A DNA stretch of 52,513 nt, taken from IMG/VR virus record IMGVR_UViG_3300025345_000016, positions 1 to 52,513 of that record. The stretch is one strand, 5' to 3'. Shown piece after piece: positions 17,074 to 25,664 of this stretch (its first letter is position 1; the number at the start of each line of letters is the position of its first letter). The stretch is from a virus. The notes beneath the pieces were generated by a model. The model saw only the letters and a program-made list of their open reading frames with translations, did not search any database and was not told the origin of the DNA. A program made the position numbers and the translations under genes.

Positions 17074-17630
17074 TTTGGGGTTTGCATGTAAAAATTTACG
17101 AGTTCCTTATAAAACACTCTTGTTGCATTTAATAAATCGGCAAATTCATTAATAATTATCGTCATTTCTTGATATATTTCAATTGGCAAATTTTTAAAGA
17201 AATTTTCATATTCATTAATTTTTTCTTCAAGGGTTGTATCTGGTTTTATTATAGGAGGTAAAATAATATTTTGAATATTATTTTTAAACTCATCCATTAT
17301 ATTTATACTCTCAATATATAATACTGGATAAACCAAAAATAATTTCTTAAAATCTTCTTCTTTTTGTGCATCAAGTTTTGATAAAATATAATTGACTTTT
17401 AGTATTTCATCTGTGGAACAAGATTTTAATGTGAGTAAATAGGGAGGAATTTTATATTCTCTCGTATATCTTTTTTTAATAACGATGTTATATGCAATTT
17501 CAGTTAGTAATTCTTTGGTATTAATTGAAAGTAAATCGAATTTTTTTTGATTGATTGCGTTTCTTATTTCTTTTTGTAAATCGGTAAGATCTTGTATATC
17601 AAAAAAATTGAAATTGGTTGTTTGATTCAT
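17058..17630 (-). CDS. tail assembly chaperone, G-like (190 aa)
   Basis: A helical, mostly acidic protein with an IPPYLLTLKSCSTDEILKVNYILSK block and an EIYQEMTIIINEFADLLNATRVF helix, which resembles tail assembly chaperones of other tailed phages in general pattern. The last four codons follow an in-phase C-CCA-AAT slippery site, and the -1 frame continues far downstream. An ACATT box with 11-nt spacing lies after the capsid terminator, so this is the first gene of its own unit. Chaperone genes usually sit just before the tape measure gene; here the terminase gene is beyond it on the other strand, which is unusual. Confidence 0.6.
   Translation of the reverse strand: MNQTTNFNFFDIQDLTDLQKEIRNAINQKKFDLLSINTKELLTEIAYNIVIKKRYTREYKIPPYLLTLKSCSTDEILKVNYILSKLDAQKEEDFKKLFLVYPVLYIESINIMDEFKNNIQNIILPPIIKPDTTLEEKINEYENFFKNLPIEIYQEMTIIINEFADLLNATRVFYKELVNFYMQTPNIYQG
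17073..17079 (-). other. -1 ribosomal frameshift site CCCAAAT
   Basis: On the minus strand the 190-aa gene reads ACC CCA AAT near its end. C-CCA-AAT fits the X-XXY-YYZ rule exactly in phase, so both tRNAs can slip one base to CCC AAA. The new frame is open for 97 codons to 16780. No strong downstream stem was found; only a weak CCGGAAAAAACCG element. Confidence 0.6.
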
Positions 17631-17641
17631 TCTAAAATTTT

Positions 17642-17646
17642 AATGT
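17642..17646 (-). promoter_or_regulatory. ACATT promoter box of the tail chaperone unit
   Basis: TACATT on the minus strand, 11 nt before ATG at 17630 and directly downstream of the capsid terminator. Confidence 0.5.
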
Positions 17647-17650
17647 ATAA

Positions 17651-17676
17651 AAAAATAAAGGGGGCGACCGCCCCCA
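17651..17676 (-). terminator. rho-independent terminator after the major capsid gene
   Basis: On the minus strand GGGGGC-GGTC-GCCCCC (17660-17675) is followed by TTTATTTTTTT. This is a textbook intrinsic terminator, 35 bp after the capsid stop, and should isolate the highly expressed capsid transcript from the chaperone unit. Confidence 0.85.
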
Positions 17677-17710
17677 GAAATGAAAAATAGAATAATGAAA
17701 TAATTATAAA

Positions 17711-18817
17711 TTATCTGGCAGGAAATGCTATATATGATCTTGAATTTCCAATTGCCAATGCAGTATAATAATATGTATATAATCTAATCATAGGTAATCT
17801 TTCAAATATGTCACTCTTTATGTCCGTAACCGGACCACTTACATAATTAATGCCAAAGAACTCATCACTAGGCAATAAATATCCTAGTGATGCATTATCA
17901 TCAATTTCATCACCTTCTGCGGTATTATAATCATTCTTTTTAACGGCACCTAATACATTAATATTAATTGGTCCTTGAACTTCTCCGGGAATTCCAGTGG
18001 TATAATCAATATATTTAGATGTTGTTTGAACATTAATTCCCGTCAACATTTGTCCTCCAATTACTCTTTCGGCACTTTGAATGAAAATATCAAATGTTAC
18101 AACACCCGCACCTCCAAAATCCCAAGTTGATAATCCATTCCAAAATCTCCAAGGCAATAAGAATAATCCAGGAGAAATTCTTAATTCAGAAATTTTATCT
18201 TTTACGGTTTTAATTAATTCTTTAATACCAACATGGTAATTGGTTCCATCTTCAAAAGATTGGGGAACAGTTGAATCTTCAATTATTACATTACCAGCAA
18301 TTGATTTAACTATTTGGAAATATCTTGCGTTAATAAATTGTGCCTTTTTAGGACCAACGGTATCAGCATCTCTATTTCTTATAATACTTGCAATACCATT
18401 GGCAAAGAAAATTTTATCTTTTTGATCACCAATTCTCTCTTTAATTGCAATTATAACTTCATCAAGGATATTATTTTCAAATAATCTTATTTCTTCTTCT
18501 TTTTTAGTGAAGAAGTATTCAATTTTAAAGAAATATGCGGGTGCAAAACCATTATTAGTTGTGTGTTCAATTGGTGCCTCACCGATTCCTAATGTATATG
18601 CGGGACCAAGATTAGCATTATATCTTACTAATACATATTTTTTCATTGGATTAGTTGGATCAGATGGCATGGTAGAAATATCAACGATTTGAGGAGGAAA
18701 TATTCTATCAACTATACAATCTTCTCTAATAATCGTTTCAATAACTTTATTTACTCTGGAGGAATCCCCACTTACTAACATTTGGGCAAATTTGGTATTT
18801 AAATATGTATTATTCAT
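17711..18817 (-). CDS. major capsid protein, HK97-fold (368 aa)
   Basis: Forms the icosahedral shell. Seen: an N-terminal arm with NTKFAQMLVSGDSS; an E-loop/spine-like stretch (NNILDEVIIAIKERIGDQKD, then KIFFANG); and a C-terminal P/A-domain region with NASLGYLLPSDEFFGINYVSG and a final YTYYYTALAIGNSRSYI. The sequence is balanced in Gly/Ala and less Lys/Asn-biased than neighbours, as usual for capsid genes. It has one of the best ribosome sites of the window (GGGAGGGAAGA, complement of 18822-18832) and a strong terminator. It starts 15 bp after the 211-aa gene, with which it is probably transcribed from the box at 19479. No prohead-protease site was identified. Confidence 0.78.
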   Translation of the reverse strand: MNNTYLNTKFAQMLVSGDSSRVNKVIETIIREDCIVDRIFPPQIVDISTMPSDPTNPMKKYVLVRYNANLGPAYTLGIGEAPIEHTTNNGFAPAYFFKIEYFFTKKEEEIRLFENNILDEVIIAIKERIGDQKDKIFFANGIASIIRNRDADTVGPKKAQFINARYFQIVKSIAGNVIIEDSTVPQSFEDGTNYHVGIKELIKTVKDKISELRISPGLFLLPWRFWNGLSTWDFGGAGVVTFDIFIQSAERVIGGQMLTGINVQTTSKYIDYTTGIPGEVQGPININVLGAVKKNDYNTAEGDEIDDNASLGYLLPSDEFFGINYVSGPVTDIKSDIFERLPMIRLYTYYYTALAIGNSRSYIAFPAR

Positions 18818-18822
18818 GGTTC

Positions 18823-18831
18823 TTCCCTCCC
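18823..18831 (-). promoter_or_regulatory. strong Shine-Dalgarno site of the capsid gene
   Basis: CGGGAGGGA on the minus strand ends 5 nt before the ATG at 18817. Most genes around it have no such purine tract, which fits a need for high capsid output. Confidence 0.75.
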
Positions 18832-18832
18832 G

Positions 18833-19468
18833 TTATACTATTTTATTAGAAACTACAATTATTCCATAAAATGGATTAGAACCAATTATTTCTAATTGTT
18901 TATCAGTATCTGCAATAGTATTAACTAATTTCAATTTTGCGTGTTGAGTTGAGGCATTAGGAGGAATCACTTTACAGTAAATGGAACTATTAGGATCTAT
19001 ACTATTATCAATATCAATTAATCCTTGACCAGTAAATTTTGAAGGAATTGTTAAACCATAAAAATATTCAGAATCGGTATTTAATAAAAGGATGGTATAT
19101 ACATCTTTTTTTTCTGTTAATACAAAATCTTTTGATGGATTTTTATAATAATCGCCATATAAAACTATTCCCTTTAATGTAGAAGTATTAGTATAAGGTT
19201 TTAGAATATATAAGTTATTTTCACCGATTTCAACATCATAAATATTACCCGGTATTAAATTTTCGGTTATTGAATCATCCTTAATTGCATATTTTACAAT
19301 AACATTTTGAAGACCGGCAAATGTATTTCCAGACCAAATACCAAATCTTATATTATCTCCTTTATCATTGGCAATCCAATTACCAAGAGGAACTACAATA
19401 TCTTGTAAAGGAAACTTTTCTAAAACTTTTACGATTTCAGGATCAAAATTTATAGGTGTTCCAACCAT
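18833..19468 (-). CDS. possible head decoration or accessory protein (211 aa)
   Basis: Located immediately before the capsid gene in the same unit. The sequence is beta-rich with Gly/Thr/Asn loops (GNWIANDKGDNIRFGIWSG, LTIPSKFTGQGLIDID, SIYCKVIPPNASTQHAKL) and lacks charged helices, which would fit a capsid decoration or stabilising protein. No homology is recognised; the assignment rests on position and composition. ACATT box with 10-nt spacing. Confidence 0.5.
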   Translation of the reverse strand: MVGTPINFDPEIVKVLEKFPLQDIVVPLGNWIANDKGDNIRFGIWSGNTFAGLQNVIVKYAIKDDSITENLIPGNIYDVEIGENNLYILKPYTNTSTLKGIVLYGDYYKNPSKDFVLTEKKDVYTILLLNTDSEYFYGLTIPSKFTGQGLIDIDNSIDPNSSIYCKVIPPNASTQHAKLKLVNTIADTDKQLEIIGSNPFYGIIVVSNKIV

Positions 19469-19478
19469 ATCATAATTT

Positions 19479-19484
19479 AATGTG
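19479..19484 (-). promoter_or_regulatory. ACATT promoter box of the 211-aa/capsid unit
   Basis: CACATT on the minus strand, 10 nt before ATG at 19468; ends in ATGATATG, as in several others. Confidence 0.6.
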
Positions 19485-19492
19485 ATTTTGGA

Positions 19493-20131
19493 TTAAAAGA
19501 TGAAAATGAGAGAATTTCTAAATTCATCGTATGCAATAATTTTACCTAAAATTAAACCATCAAACAAATCATTTGTTATCGTTAAAAATGCATATTTATG
19601 TTCCCCAATTCTTTCAATAATATTGTTTTCATTATCGGTTATAACATAATTTTTAATTGTAATAAAATAATCACTTTCCTTAAAATCAATAATTTCTCTA
19701 TCTAAAATTTTAATATATCCCTCATTTAATTTATCGGAAATATTTAAAGAATAAATATTGTTTCTTTTTAAATAAAGAAAAGTTCCGAAATTATCATCAA
19801 TTTTGTTAATTAAAATTGAAATTTTTTTTAAATCTTTAAGAGGATTAAATTTATTTTCCGGATATTCATATCCCATTTCGTATTGATTATTTATTTTTCT
19901 TACAACCATAGGAACACAATATTCAACGGTATCATTATTATAAGTTGTTATTTTATAATTTAGAAGAAATAAATTCCCTAAAATACTTTCCTTTATGTTT
20001 TCATTAAATTGAGAATAAAAATAATAACTATCGTTGAAAATTCCAGTAACTAAAACACCAATATAATATGGTTGAATTTTGAGATAATAAATGTTTAAAA
20101 ATACGGATGGACGATAATTAAGTATTTTCAT
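19493..20131 (-). CDS. hypothetical protein (212 aa)
   Basis: Overlaps the 3-prime end of the sigma-like gene by 14 bp. Tyr/Ile/Asn-rich alternating sequence (YYLKIQPYYIGVLVTGIFNDS, VEYCVPMVVRKINNQYEMG), probably beta-rich. No motif recognised. Lies between a sigma-like regulator and the capsid unit; could be structural. Confidence 0.68.
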   Translation of the reverse strand: MKILNYRPSVFLNIYYLKIQPYYIGVLVTGIFNDSYYFYSQFNENIKESILGNLFLLNYKITTYNNDTVEYCVPMVVRKINNQYEMGYEYPENKFNPLKDLKKISILINKIDDNFGTFLYLKRNNIYSLNISDKLNEGYIKILDREIIDFKESDYFITIKNYVITDNENNIIERIGEHKYAFLTITNDLFDGLILGKIIAYDEFRNSLIFIF

Positions 20132-20885
20132 AATTATTCATAATGCAATTTATCGAATTTTCATCAAGAAGTAATAAAAGTAAACATGAAATATAATCTT
20201 CTTCGGGAACATTGGGAACATTGTTATTTAAAAATTCAAGAACGGTATAAACACAAGGACAAGTTTCTTTTTCTTCTTCCATTTGATAAGTTATATTTTC
20301 GTTATCGTCAGAAATAATAACATCTTCCTCGTCCATAAACTCACTTTTATTAAGATAATTTTTTTCTTTGTTTATTTTTATATCACCAAATGAAACAACA
20401 TTTCCGGGTCCTTTATAATAAAGTAAAGAATATATATTTCCTTCAATAAATTTTTCGGCATATCTTAGAAATCTCGCATCCCATTCATTATCAACTTTAA
20501 AAGTATTAAGTGCCTTTATCATTCCTAAAATGGCAACACCTATAATATCAGATAAAGAAACTGATGTATCTATTCTTTTCATAAATCCCCTTTTTGCCTT
20601 TAAAATAATAAAATAAATATTTCCAAGAACTATCCTTTCAATGTATTCCTTCATTTTTTCTTTATCGCCAATACTTTTGTAATAGTTATATTTTTTAACA
20701 TATTCTAATTCTAATTTCTTTCTTTCTTCTGGTTTTAGTTCATGAAAAAGAACATATCCTTTTTCTTTAATATAATTTTCAAGATACAAAATATATTCCT
20801 TGTCTTCTTTTGAAATGGTAAGATCAGGTGAATCATATGTTAAACGAGAAATGATTTCGGATTTCCTAATGGGAAGTTTGTTCAT
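20118..20885 (-). CDS. sigma-70-family-like factor (255 aa)
   Basis: Residues about 86-152 resemble sigma region 2: RIVLGNIYFIILKAKRG, then SLSDIIGVAILGMIKALNTFK and DARFLRYAEKFIEGNIYSLL. These follow the order N-l-v...A, then s-D-I-x-G-x-x-G-l-i-k-A-x-x-x-F, then F-x-x-Y-A-x-x-x-I in sigma factors. The last 80 residues are acidic and Asn/Leu-rich, and no clear region 4 is seen. It could direct host RNA polymerase to phage late promoters, like T4 gp55. A variant box (TTCATT) precedes it with 12-nt spacing. Confidence 0.62.
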   Translation of the reverse strand: MNKLPIRKSEIISRLTYDSPDLTISKEDKEYILYLENYIKEKGYVLFHELKPEERKKLELEYVKKYNYYKSIGDKEKMKEYIERIVLGNIYFIILKAKRGFMKRIDTSVSLSDIIGVAILGMIKALNTFKVDNEWDARFLRYAEKFIEGNIYSLLYYKGPGNVVSFGDIKINKEKNYLNKSEFMDEEDVIISDDNENITYQMEEEKETCPCVYTVLEFLNNNVPNVPEEDYISCLLLLLLDENSINCIMNNYENT

Positions 20886-20888
20886 ATG

Positions 20889-21406
20889 TTAAATTTTAAT
20901 GAATGAATATATTTCATTTAAAATTTTTTTTATTCTATTGGTTAAATTATTATTTTTAATAGTTAATTTAAAATCCTGTGAATTCATGGTAAATGGAATA
21001 AGTATAAATGAATTATTGGTTCCATAATTTTCTTTTACGATTTTATATCCATTTTCTTTTAAAAAATTAATATAATTTTCTTGTGTATTATATGTTAAAA
21101 TCAGTAATTTATCTTCATCATTTAATTCCGTGTTAAATATTTTAGTAGGAAGTGTGTAGTGTGTTTCATGTTTTTTAAATTTCGGAAGTAATTGTTCAAT
21201 ATAGATTTTTTTGAAATATTGATAAGAAAATGGGATGATAATTTTTATGGGGAAATCATTGGATAAAAAAAATCTTCGGATAAATAAATATTTCTTATTT
21301 CGGTTAATATTTTATCAATTTCTTTATCGTATTGAAAGTATATTCCGCCTGCAGTTAAATAATTTTCTTTTTGAATATAAAGATAAATTTTAGATAACTT
21401 CTTCAA
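20889..21406 (-). pseudogene. frameshifted gene (about 172 aa if joined), unknown function
   Basis: Two minus-strand frames join at a run of eight T (complement of 21265-21272). The first starts at TTG 21406, overlapping the 101-aa stop, and reads KKLSKIYLYIQKENYL... to LSEDFFYPMISP then stop. The second has no usable start but continues naturally as LSNDFPIKIIIPFSYQYFKK... and ends at TAA 20889, just before the sigma-like ATG. A -1 shift on the T run restores one protein. This may be an indel in the phage or assembly, or programmed slippage on TTTTTTT. The product is not recognised. It explains the otherwise empty 500 bp here. Confidence 0.6.
20898..20903 (-). promoter_or_regulatory. variant promoter box of the sigma-like gene
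   Basis: TTCATT on the minus strand, 12 nt before ATG at 20885; differs from the consensus at the first two bases. Confidence 0.3.
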
Positions 21407-21695
21407 GGGCCTTTCTTATTCTATTTAAATCATTTTCAAAATTGTGTTGAATTTTTCTTGGATTGTTATTTCTTTCATCTGTTATTGATCTAAATGAAGA
21501 ATATTCTTGTATTAATGAGGAAACTTTTTTAAGTTCTTCGTTTTCTTTTTTTAGTTTATTCAATTCATTTTCTAATTTAATTGCAATTTCTTTCCAATAT
21601 TGTAACTCACTTTCTTTTTTATTATATTCATCTTTTAATTGATCTAAAAGGGCATATATTTGAGATTTAAATTCTTTAAATTCCTCGTATGTCAT
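21390..21695 (-). CDS. coiled-coil protein (101 aa)
   Basis: Nearly entirely helical with a heptad pattern of Leu/Ile (LLDQLKDEYNKKESELQYWK, IKLENELNKLKKENEELKKV). The C-terminus is polar. It could be a scaffold-like or regulatory dimerising protein. ACATT box with 10-nt spacing, and followed by the frameshifted gene. No family assigned. Confidence 0.75.
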   Translation of the reverse strand: MTYEEFKEFKSQIYALLDQLKDEYNKKESELQYWKEIAIKLENELNKLKKENEELKKVSSLIQEYSSFRSITDERNNNPRKIQHNFENDLNRIRKALEEVI

Positions 21696-21705
21696 ATCAT
21701 TAAAT

Positions 21706-21711
21706 AATGTG
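21706..21711 (-). promoter_or_regulatory. ACATT promoter box of the coiled-coil gene
   Basis: CACATT on the minus strand, 10 nt before ATG at 21695. Confidence 0.58.
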
Positions 21712-21719
21712 TTGTTATT

Positions 21720-23858
21720 TTAGAGTTTAGAAACATTTTCACGAATAAAGTGATGTCTATATTTAGGATCATTATAATATCTTTCTATTATAATATCTAT
21801 TCCTTCTGTCTTTATTTTATTCGGAGAAATATTTTTCCCCTGTTCTTTATAAATATTACTTAATATTTTTTTCATTTGATAAAGACTTAATTCACTTAAT
21901 CTTACCAGTTTTCCTTTATTTTTTTCTTCCTGTTTCATCGTCGTTTCTTGTTGTTTTCTTTGAAGTTCTTTTTGTTTCTTTCTTTCTTCTTCCTCTTTTT
22001 TCATTCTTATTTCTTGTAGTTTTTCCTCGTGTTCTGTATAATATCCTTCTCTTTCTAAGAAATGATGCAATTGTCTTGCATTATCTATATTTTTCACGGA
22101 AATCATTGGAAAATCATTAATCGCATTTTGAGGTAATATATTTTTCACCCTATTTCTTATTGTTCGATTTTGCAATATATCTTTTGCCATTGACATACCG
22201 TAATATACATTACTTGTATCATAAATAAAAACATGGGGATCGATATCATCAGTTATTTTTACTTTTTTATTTTCTATAAAATTGATTGCTTTATTGAGAT
22301 TATTAGGATCTTTAAAGTGTTCGAGAATTTTATTCATTTTATCAAAATGATATTGTTTTTCTTCATCAGAAAGATTCATTTCATTCATTTTCGCTTTTAA
22401 AGATTTAAAGGAATTTTTTAAACCTTCTGCATTATTTTCCATTAATTTCTTCATTAATTTTTCCGTATTGACTTCATAAATATTGGTTAAATATTGATGT
22501 GTCCCTTTCGTATCTTTAATGGCATTCGCAATTTTATTAAAATCTTTATTTTTTAAACCTTCAAAAAATCTCCTATCTCCACTTTCTTTTAATTCTGACA
22601 TAATATTATATAATCCTCCTTCTTTTATTTGAAAACCAACATGTTTTCCAATTCCGTCCCATATATCTTTACTAGGATCTTTCATATTTTTTAGAACATT
22701 ATTTAAATTCAATTCAAATTCTTTTTCTCCAATACCAAATTTATGTTTTAATAAATCACCACTATGAAATACACTTCCAACTAATTTATCTATAAATGAT
22801 GCCTCTTTTCCGAATAATTGTAAATGTTTATTATTATAATCTTCATTATGTTTCATATATTTATATCCGGCAAATCCTAATGCACCCATTATACCCAAAC
22901 CGGCAAGAAGTGCCAGAACGGTTCCAGCACCTGCAGTTTTAATATTATTTTCATAATCAAGAAAATTAGAAGTTTTGTTAAGTGTATAATAAATCAATAA
23001 TGGAGATAAATTAATATTGTTTTGTGGTAAATCATAAGGATTAATTAAGTGCGGTAAAATGTAAGATAAAGTATTTTCATCAATATATTCGGAATGTTTA
23101 TAGAGATAATTGGCAATATATTCTTCATCATTAACATAATTTAATTCTAATAAAATATCGGAAGAAGTTTTCTTATTTTTACAATGTTTTTCATATAACT
23201 TTCTTGCCTTTCTTTCAACATTTTCATATTTATGTTGTGCGGCCCTTGTTATTGCGGCCCTTATTAAACCGCAATGATATTTTCCTGTTGTTGGATCTTT
23301 AACGGGAAATTTTCTTTCCTTTGGCATTAAAAAGTAGTGTGCCGGCATTTTTTCTCTTTCGGATTTACTTTGAATTTTTTCTTTAATAGATTTTGGAATC
23401 AATTTTTTTTCGGATTTTTTTAAATTTTTAATAATATTTTTTATTTTTTCCACTCTTCTTTCGGAATATTTTGAATACATAATATCTTGTGCGGTTTCTT
23501 TGTAATTTTTATATTCAGATGTTTTATTTAATGTTTGTTGTTCTCTTAATTGTTGTAATATTTGGGGTGGAATTAATCTTTCAATATATTTACTTTCAAG
23601 GGGATATACTTCATCTTGAACTTGTAAGAATAGAAATTTACAATAAGAATAATCCGTTACGAATGGAATATATCCAAGATTAATATTTTCATCTTGAACA
23701 GGAAGATATAATACAACATATCCAAAAGATTTATTTTCATCTATAATTACTATTTCTATATCTTTTTCAACGGGTAAATTATAAAGTATTTTATTAAGAC
23801 TTGATGAGACGAGGGAATTAATATATTCAATAACTTTTTCTTGACTTTCGAAATTCAT
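21720..23858 (-). CDS. large virion-associated protein with membrane-like segment (712 aa)
   Basis: Residues about 171-235 contain MPAHYFLMPKERKFPVKD followed by LIRAAITRAAQHKYENVERKARKLY, which resembles a short phage-associated domain (DUF6582-like) as I remember it. A Gly/Ala/Leu-rich hydrophobic stretch follows at about 306-330 (AGAGTVLALLAGLGIMGALG), then a long helical, Lys/Glu-rich region with a Glu/Lys/Arg/Gln coiled coil near 620-660. The combination could suit an internal head protein or a short tape measure. Stop and start signals: overlaps the helicase stop by 4 bp, ACATT box with 9-nt spacing lies inside the helicase 3-prime end. Confidence 0.6.
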   Translation of the reverse strand: MNFESQEKVIEYINSLVSSSLNKILYNLPVEKDIEIVIIDENKSFGYVVLYLPVQDENINLGYIPFVTDYSYCKFLFLQVQDEVYPLESKYIERLIPPQILQQLREQQTLNKTSEYKNYKETAQDIMYSKYSERRVEKIKNIIKNLKKSEKKLIPKSIKEKIQSKSEREKMPAHYFLMPKERKFPVKDPTTGKYHCGLIRAAITRAAQHKYENVERKARKLYEKHCKNKKTSSDILLELNYVNDEEYIANYLYKHSEYIDENTLSYILPHLINPYDLPQNNINLSPLLIYYTLNKTSNFLDYENNIKTAGAGTVLALLAGLGIMGALGFAGYKYMKHNEDYNNKHLQLFGKEASFIDKLVGSVFHSGDLLKHKFGIGEKEFELNLNNVLKNMKDPSKDIWDGIGKHVGFQIKEGGLYNIMSELKESGDRRFFEGLKNKDFNKIANAIKDTKGTHQYLTNIYEVNTEKLMKKLMENNAEGLKNSFKSLKAKMNEMNLSDEEKQYHFDKMNKILEHFKDPNNLNKAINFIENKKVKITDDIDPHVFIYDTSNVYYGMSMAKDILQNRTIRNRVKNILPQNAINDFPMISVKNIDNARQLHHFLEREGYYTEHEEKLQEIRMKKEEEERKKQKELQRKQQETTMKQEEKNKGKLVRLSELSLYQMKKILSNIYKEQGKNISPNKIKTEGIDIIIERYYNDPKYRHHFIRENVSKL

Positions 23859-25450
23859 TCTAATAAAAATGTGATTAAAGTGAAATAAGTTTCGTAATAG
23901 GGAATGAAAATGGCAATTTTGGGATTAGAGGAAACTTCCATTAATAATTTTCTTATTGGTTGTTGATAAAGTTCTTTATATTTTGCGAGTCCCATTAAAG
24001 ACCAGTCAACACCATACATAAGTGTTTTTTTACGATTTTCTTCTTTTGAAGGAACGGCAAAATATCTTATGATTTTTACTTCTTTGGGAATAGAATTTAT
24101 TCTTATGATTCTTGCCTCGGTTTGTTTTTGTTTTTCAGGATTGGGATGCGGATCCATAATTAACATATGTGTTCCCGTATTTAAAGATATTCCTTCAATA
24201 CCGGCCGGGGATATCAACATAACTCTTATTTTTCCCGAATTAAAATCTTTAACGGATTGATCTCTTTCTTCTTTACTTGCATCACCGGAAAATAAAAATG
24301 CATTAATTCCCTTTTGTTCCAATCCTTTCAATAAAGGAAGCAATCCGGCGTTTATAAATGAACCATATACAACAACTCTATTATTTTCATTTTCGGCAAG
24401 TATATTTTCAATATCTTCAATCATTTTTTTAATTTTCGGAGAATATTTCCATTCATCTTCCAATTTAATATCGGGATTTACAAGAGAAACGGAATTGGTA
24501 ATTTGTCTTAATCTTGTAAAATTAACTTTAAATATTTTTTTTAATACTTCATTGGGAACGCCTTGTTGTCTTAATTTATGCAGTTCTTTAAATGATGCAT
24601 TAACATAATTAACGAAATATTCTTCTTGTTCGGGAGACATATATACTTCAATATTTTCTTCAATTTTTTTGGGCATTTTATGTTTAAATGCATCAATATC
24701 GATATAATCAAAATGATTTTTAATGATTTCACCCAATTCTTGAATTCTTTTAATATTGTATAATGGAGGTATGTTTTCGATTTTAATTTTCCCTTCGGCA
24801 AGTGATTTAGCAAATCGCGATCTATCTTGTTTTTTAAACATTCTTTTTTTAATAGGTTGTATAAATTCTTGTGCAAATTGTTTGTAATTATTTCCATATG
24901 GAAATTTATCTCCTAAAAGAACATGTAAATATACACCTAATTCTTCCGGACGATTGTTGATAATACTTCCTGTTGCAAGTACTAAATTTTTTATTTTTTT
25001 GGATATTTCGAATAATTTTTGTGTTAATTTAGATTTTGGATTTCTATAATAATGTGCCTCATCAATGATAATGGTATTATAAAGACCAGAATCAACCAAT
25101 TTATCACCATATTTTCTTAAAAAATCATTAGAAATGACATGTATATGATTATCATCATTAATGTTTTCTAAGTCCTTTTCGTTTAATAATTCTCTTACTT
25201 TTATTCCTTCTGACATGGTTTTAACGGTGTTGGTAAAATTTCCCATTAATGATTTTGGTGCAACAAAAATGATTTTTTTATCCGGTTCTTTCTCCAAAAG
25301 ATATTTAGAAAGTGCCAACATTGAAACAGTTTTTCCGGTTCCCATAGTATGTGCAATAACATATCTTAAATTTCCATTTTTTTCATATTGATTTTTTATT
25401 TTTTCTAGGAGATATTCTTGATGAGGATGAAGAACAACATTGATTTTCAT
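23855..25450 (-). CDS. SF2 helicase, SNF2-like (531 aa)
   Basis: DNA-dependent ATPase or helicase. Motif I is MGTGKT (36-41), motif Ia FVAPKSL, motif II DEAH (130-133), motif III LATGS. In the second RecA-like domain VVVYGSF, FNSGKIRVMLISPAGIEGIS (motif V) and QTEARIIRI (motif VI, about 445-453) are all present. The order and the DEAH/ARIIR forms fit SNF2/Rad54-type or UvsW-like enzymes. The frame is open to 25477, but the ATG at 25450 (MKINVVLHPHQ) is chosen since the motif-Q-like LHPHQ follows at the usual place and the extra residues come from a hairpin. The hairpin just upstream may limit read-through from the small gene before it. Confidence 0.88.
   Translation of the reverse strand: MKINVVLHPHQEYLLEKIKNQYEKNGNLRYVIAHTMGTGKTVSMLALSKYLLEKEPDKKIIFVAPKSLMGNFTNTVKTMSEGIKVRELLNEKDLENINDDNHIHVISNDFLRKYGDKLVDSGLYNTIIIDEAHYYRNPKSKLTQKLFEISKKIKNLVLATGSIINNRPEELGVYLHVLLGDKFPYGNNYKQFAQEFIQPIKKRMFKKQDRSRFAKSLAEGKIKIENIPPLYNIKRIQELGEIIKNHFDYIDIDAFKHKMPKKIEENIEVYMSPEQEEYFVNYVNASFKELHKLRQQGVPNEVLKKIFKVNFTRLRQITNSVSLVNPDIKLEDEWKYSPKIKKMIEDIENILAENENNRVVVYGSFINAGLLPLLKGLEQKGINAFLFSGDASKEERDQSVKDFNSGKIRVMLISPAGIEGISLNTGTHMLIMDPHPNPEKQKQTEARIIRINSIPKEVKIIRYFAVPSKEENRKKTLMYGVDWSLMGLAKYKELYQQPIRKLLMEVSSNPKIAIFIPYYETYFTLITFLLE
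23868..23873 (-). promoter_or_regulatory. ACATT promoter box of the 712-aa gene
   Basis: CACATT on the minus strand, 9 nt before ATG at 23858; lies inside the end of the helicase gene. Confidence 0.55.
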
Positions 25451-25457
25451 TTTAGTG

Positions 25458-25475
25458 GGTCCCCAAGAGGGGACC
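25458..25475 (-). terminator. hairpin between the 40-aa gene and the helicase
   Basis: GGTCCCC and GGGGACC form a perfect 7-bp stem around a 4-nt loop, 8 nt before the helicase ATG. No T-run follows on the minus strand, so it may be a processing or attenuation hairpin rather than a full terminator. A closely similar stem follows the giant helicase gene at 44963. Confidence 0.55.
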
Positions 25476-25486
25476 AAGAGGAAAAT

Positions 25487-25609
25487 TTACTTTCTACCCT
25501 TCTTTCTTCCCCTCTTTCTCTTTGCTTCTGCTTCTTTTCTACTAGATTTCTTCTTTTTCTTTCTTTTTTCTTCTTCACTTACTTTTGTAGATTTTCTTTT
25601 GAGTTCCAT
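25487..25609 (-). CDS. tiny very basic protein (40 aa)
   Basis: ATG at 25609 follows a full GGAGGTGAG Shine-Dalgarno with ideal spacing, which decides the start. The product (MELKRKSTKVSEEEKRKKKK... ending KRGRKKGRK) is over half Lys/Arg/Glu and should bind nucleic acid or be intrinsically disordered. Function unknown; too short for family assignment. One of the few genes here with a perfect ribosome site, suggesting high expression. Confidence 0.7.
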   Translation of the reverse strand: MELKRKSTKVSEEEKRKKKKKSSRKEAEAKRKRGRKKGRK

Positions 25610-25664
25610 ATTTCTCACCTCCGTTTATTATTATTTTCTAGTTTTCCCTCTAGTTAGTCCCTTT

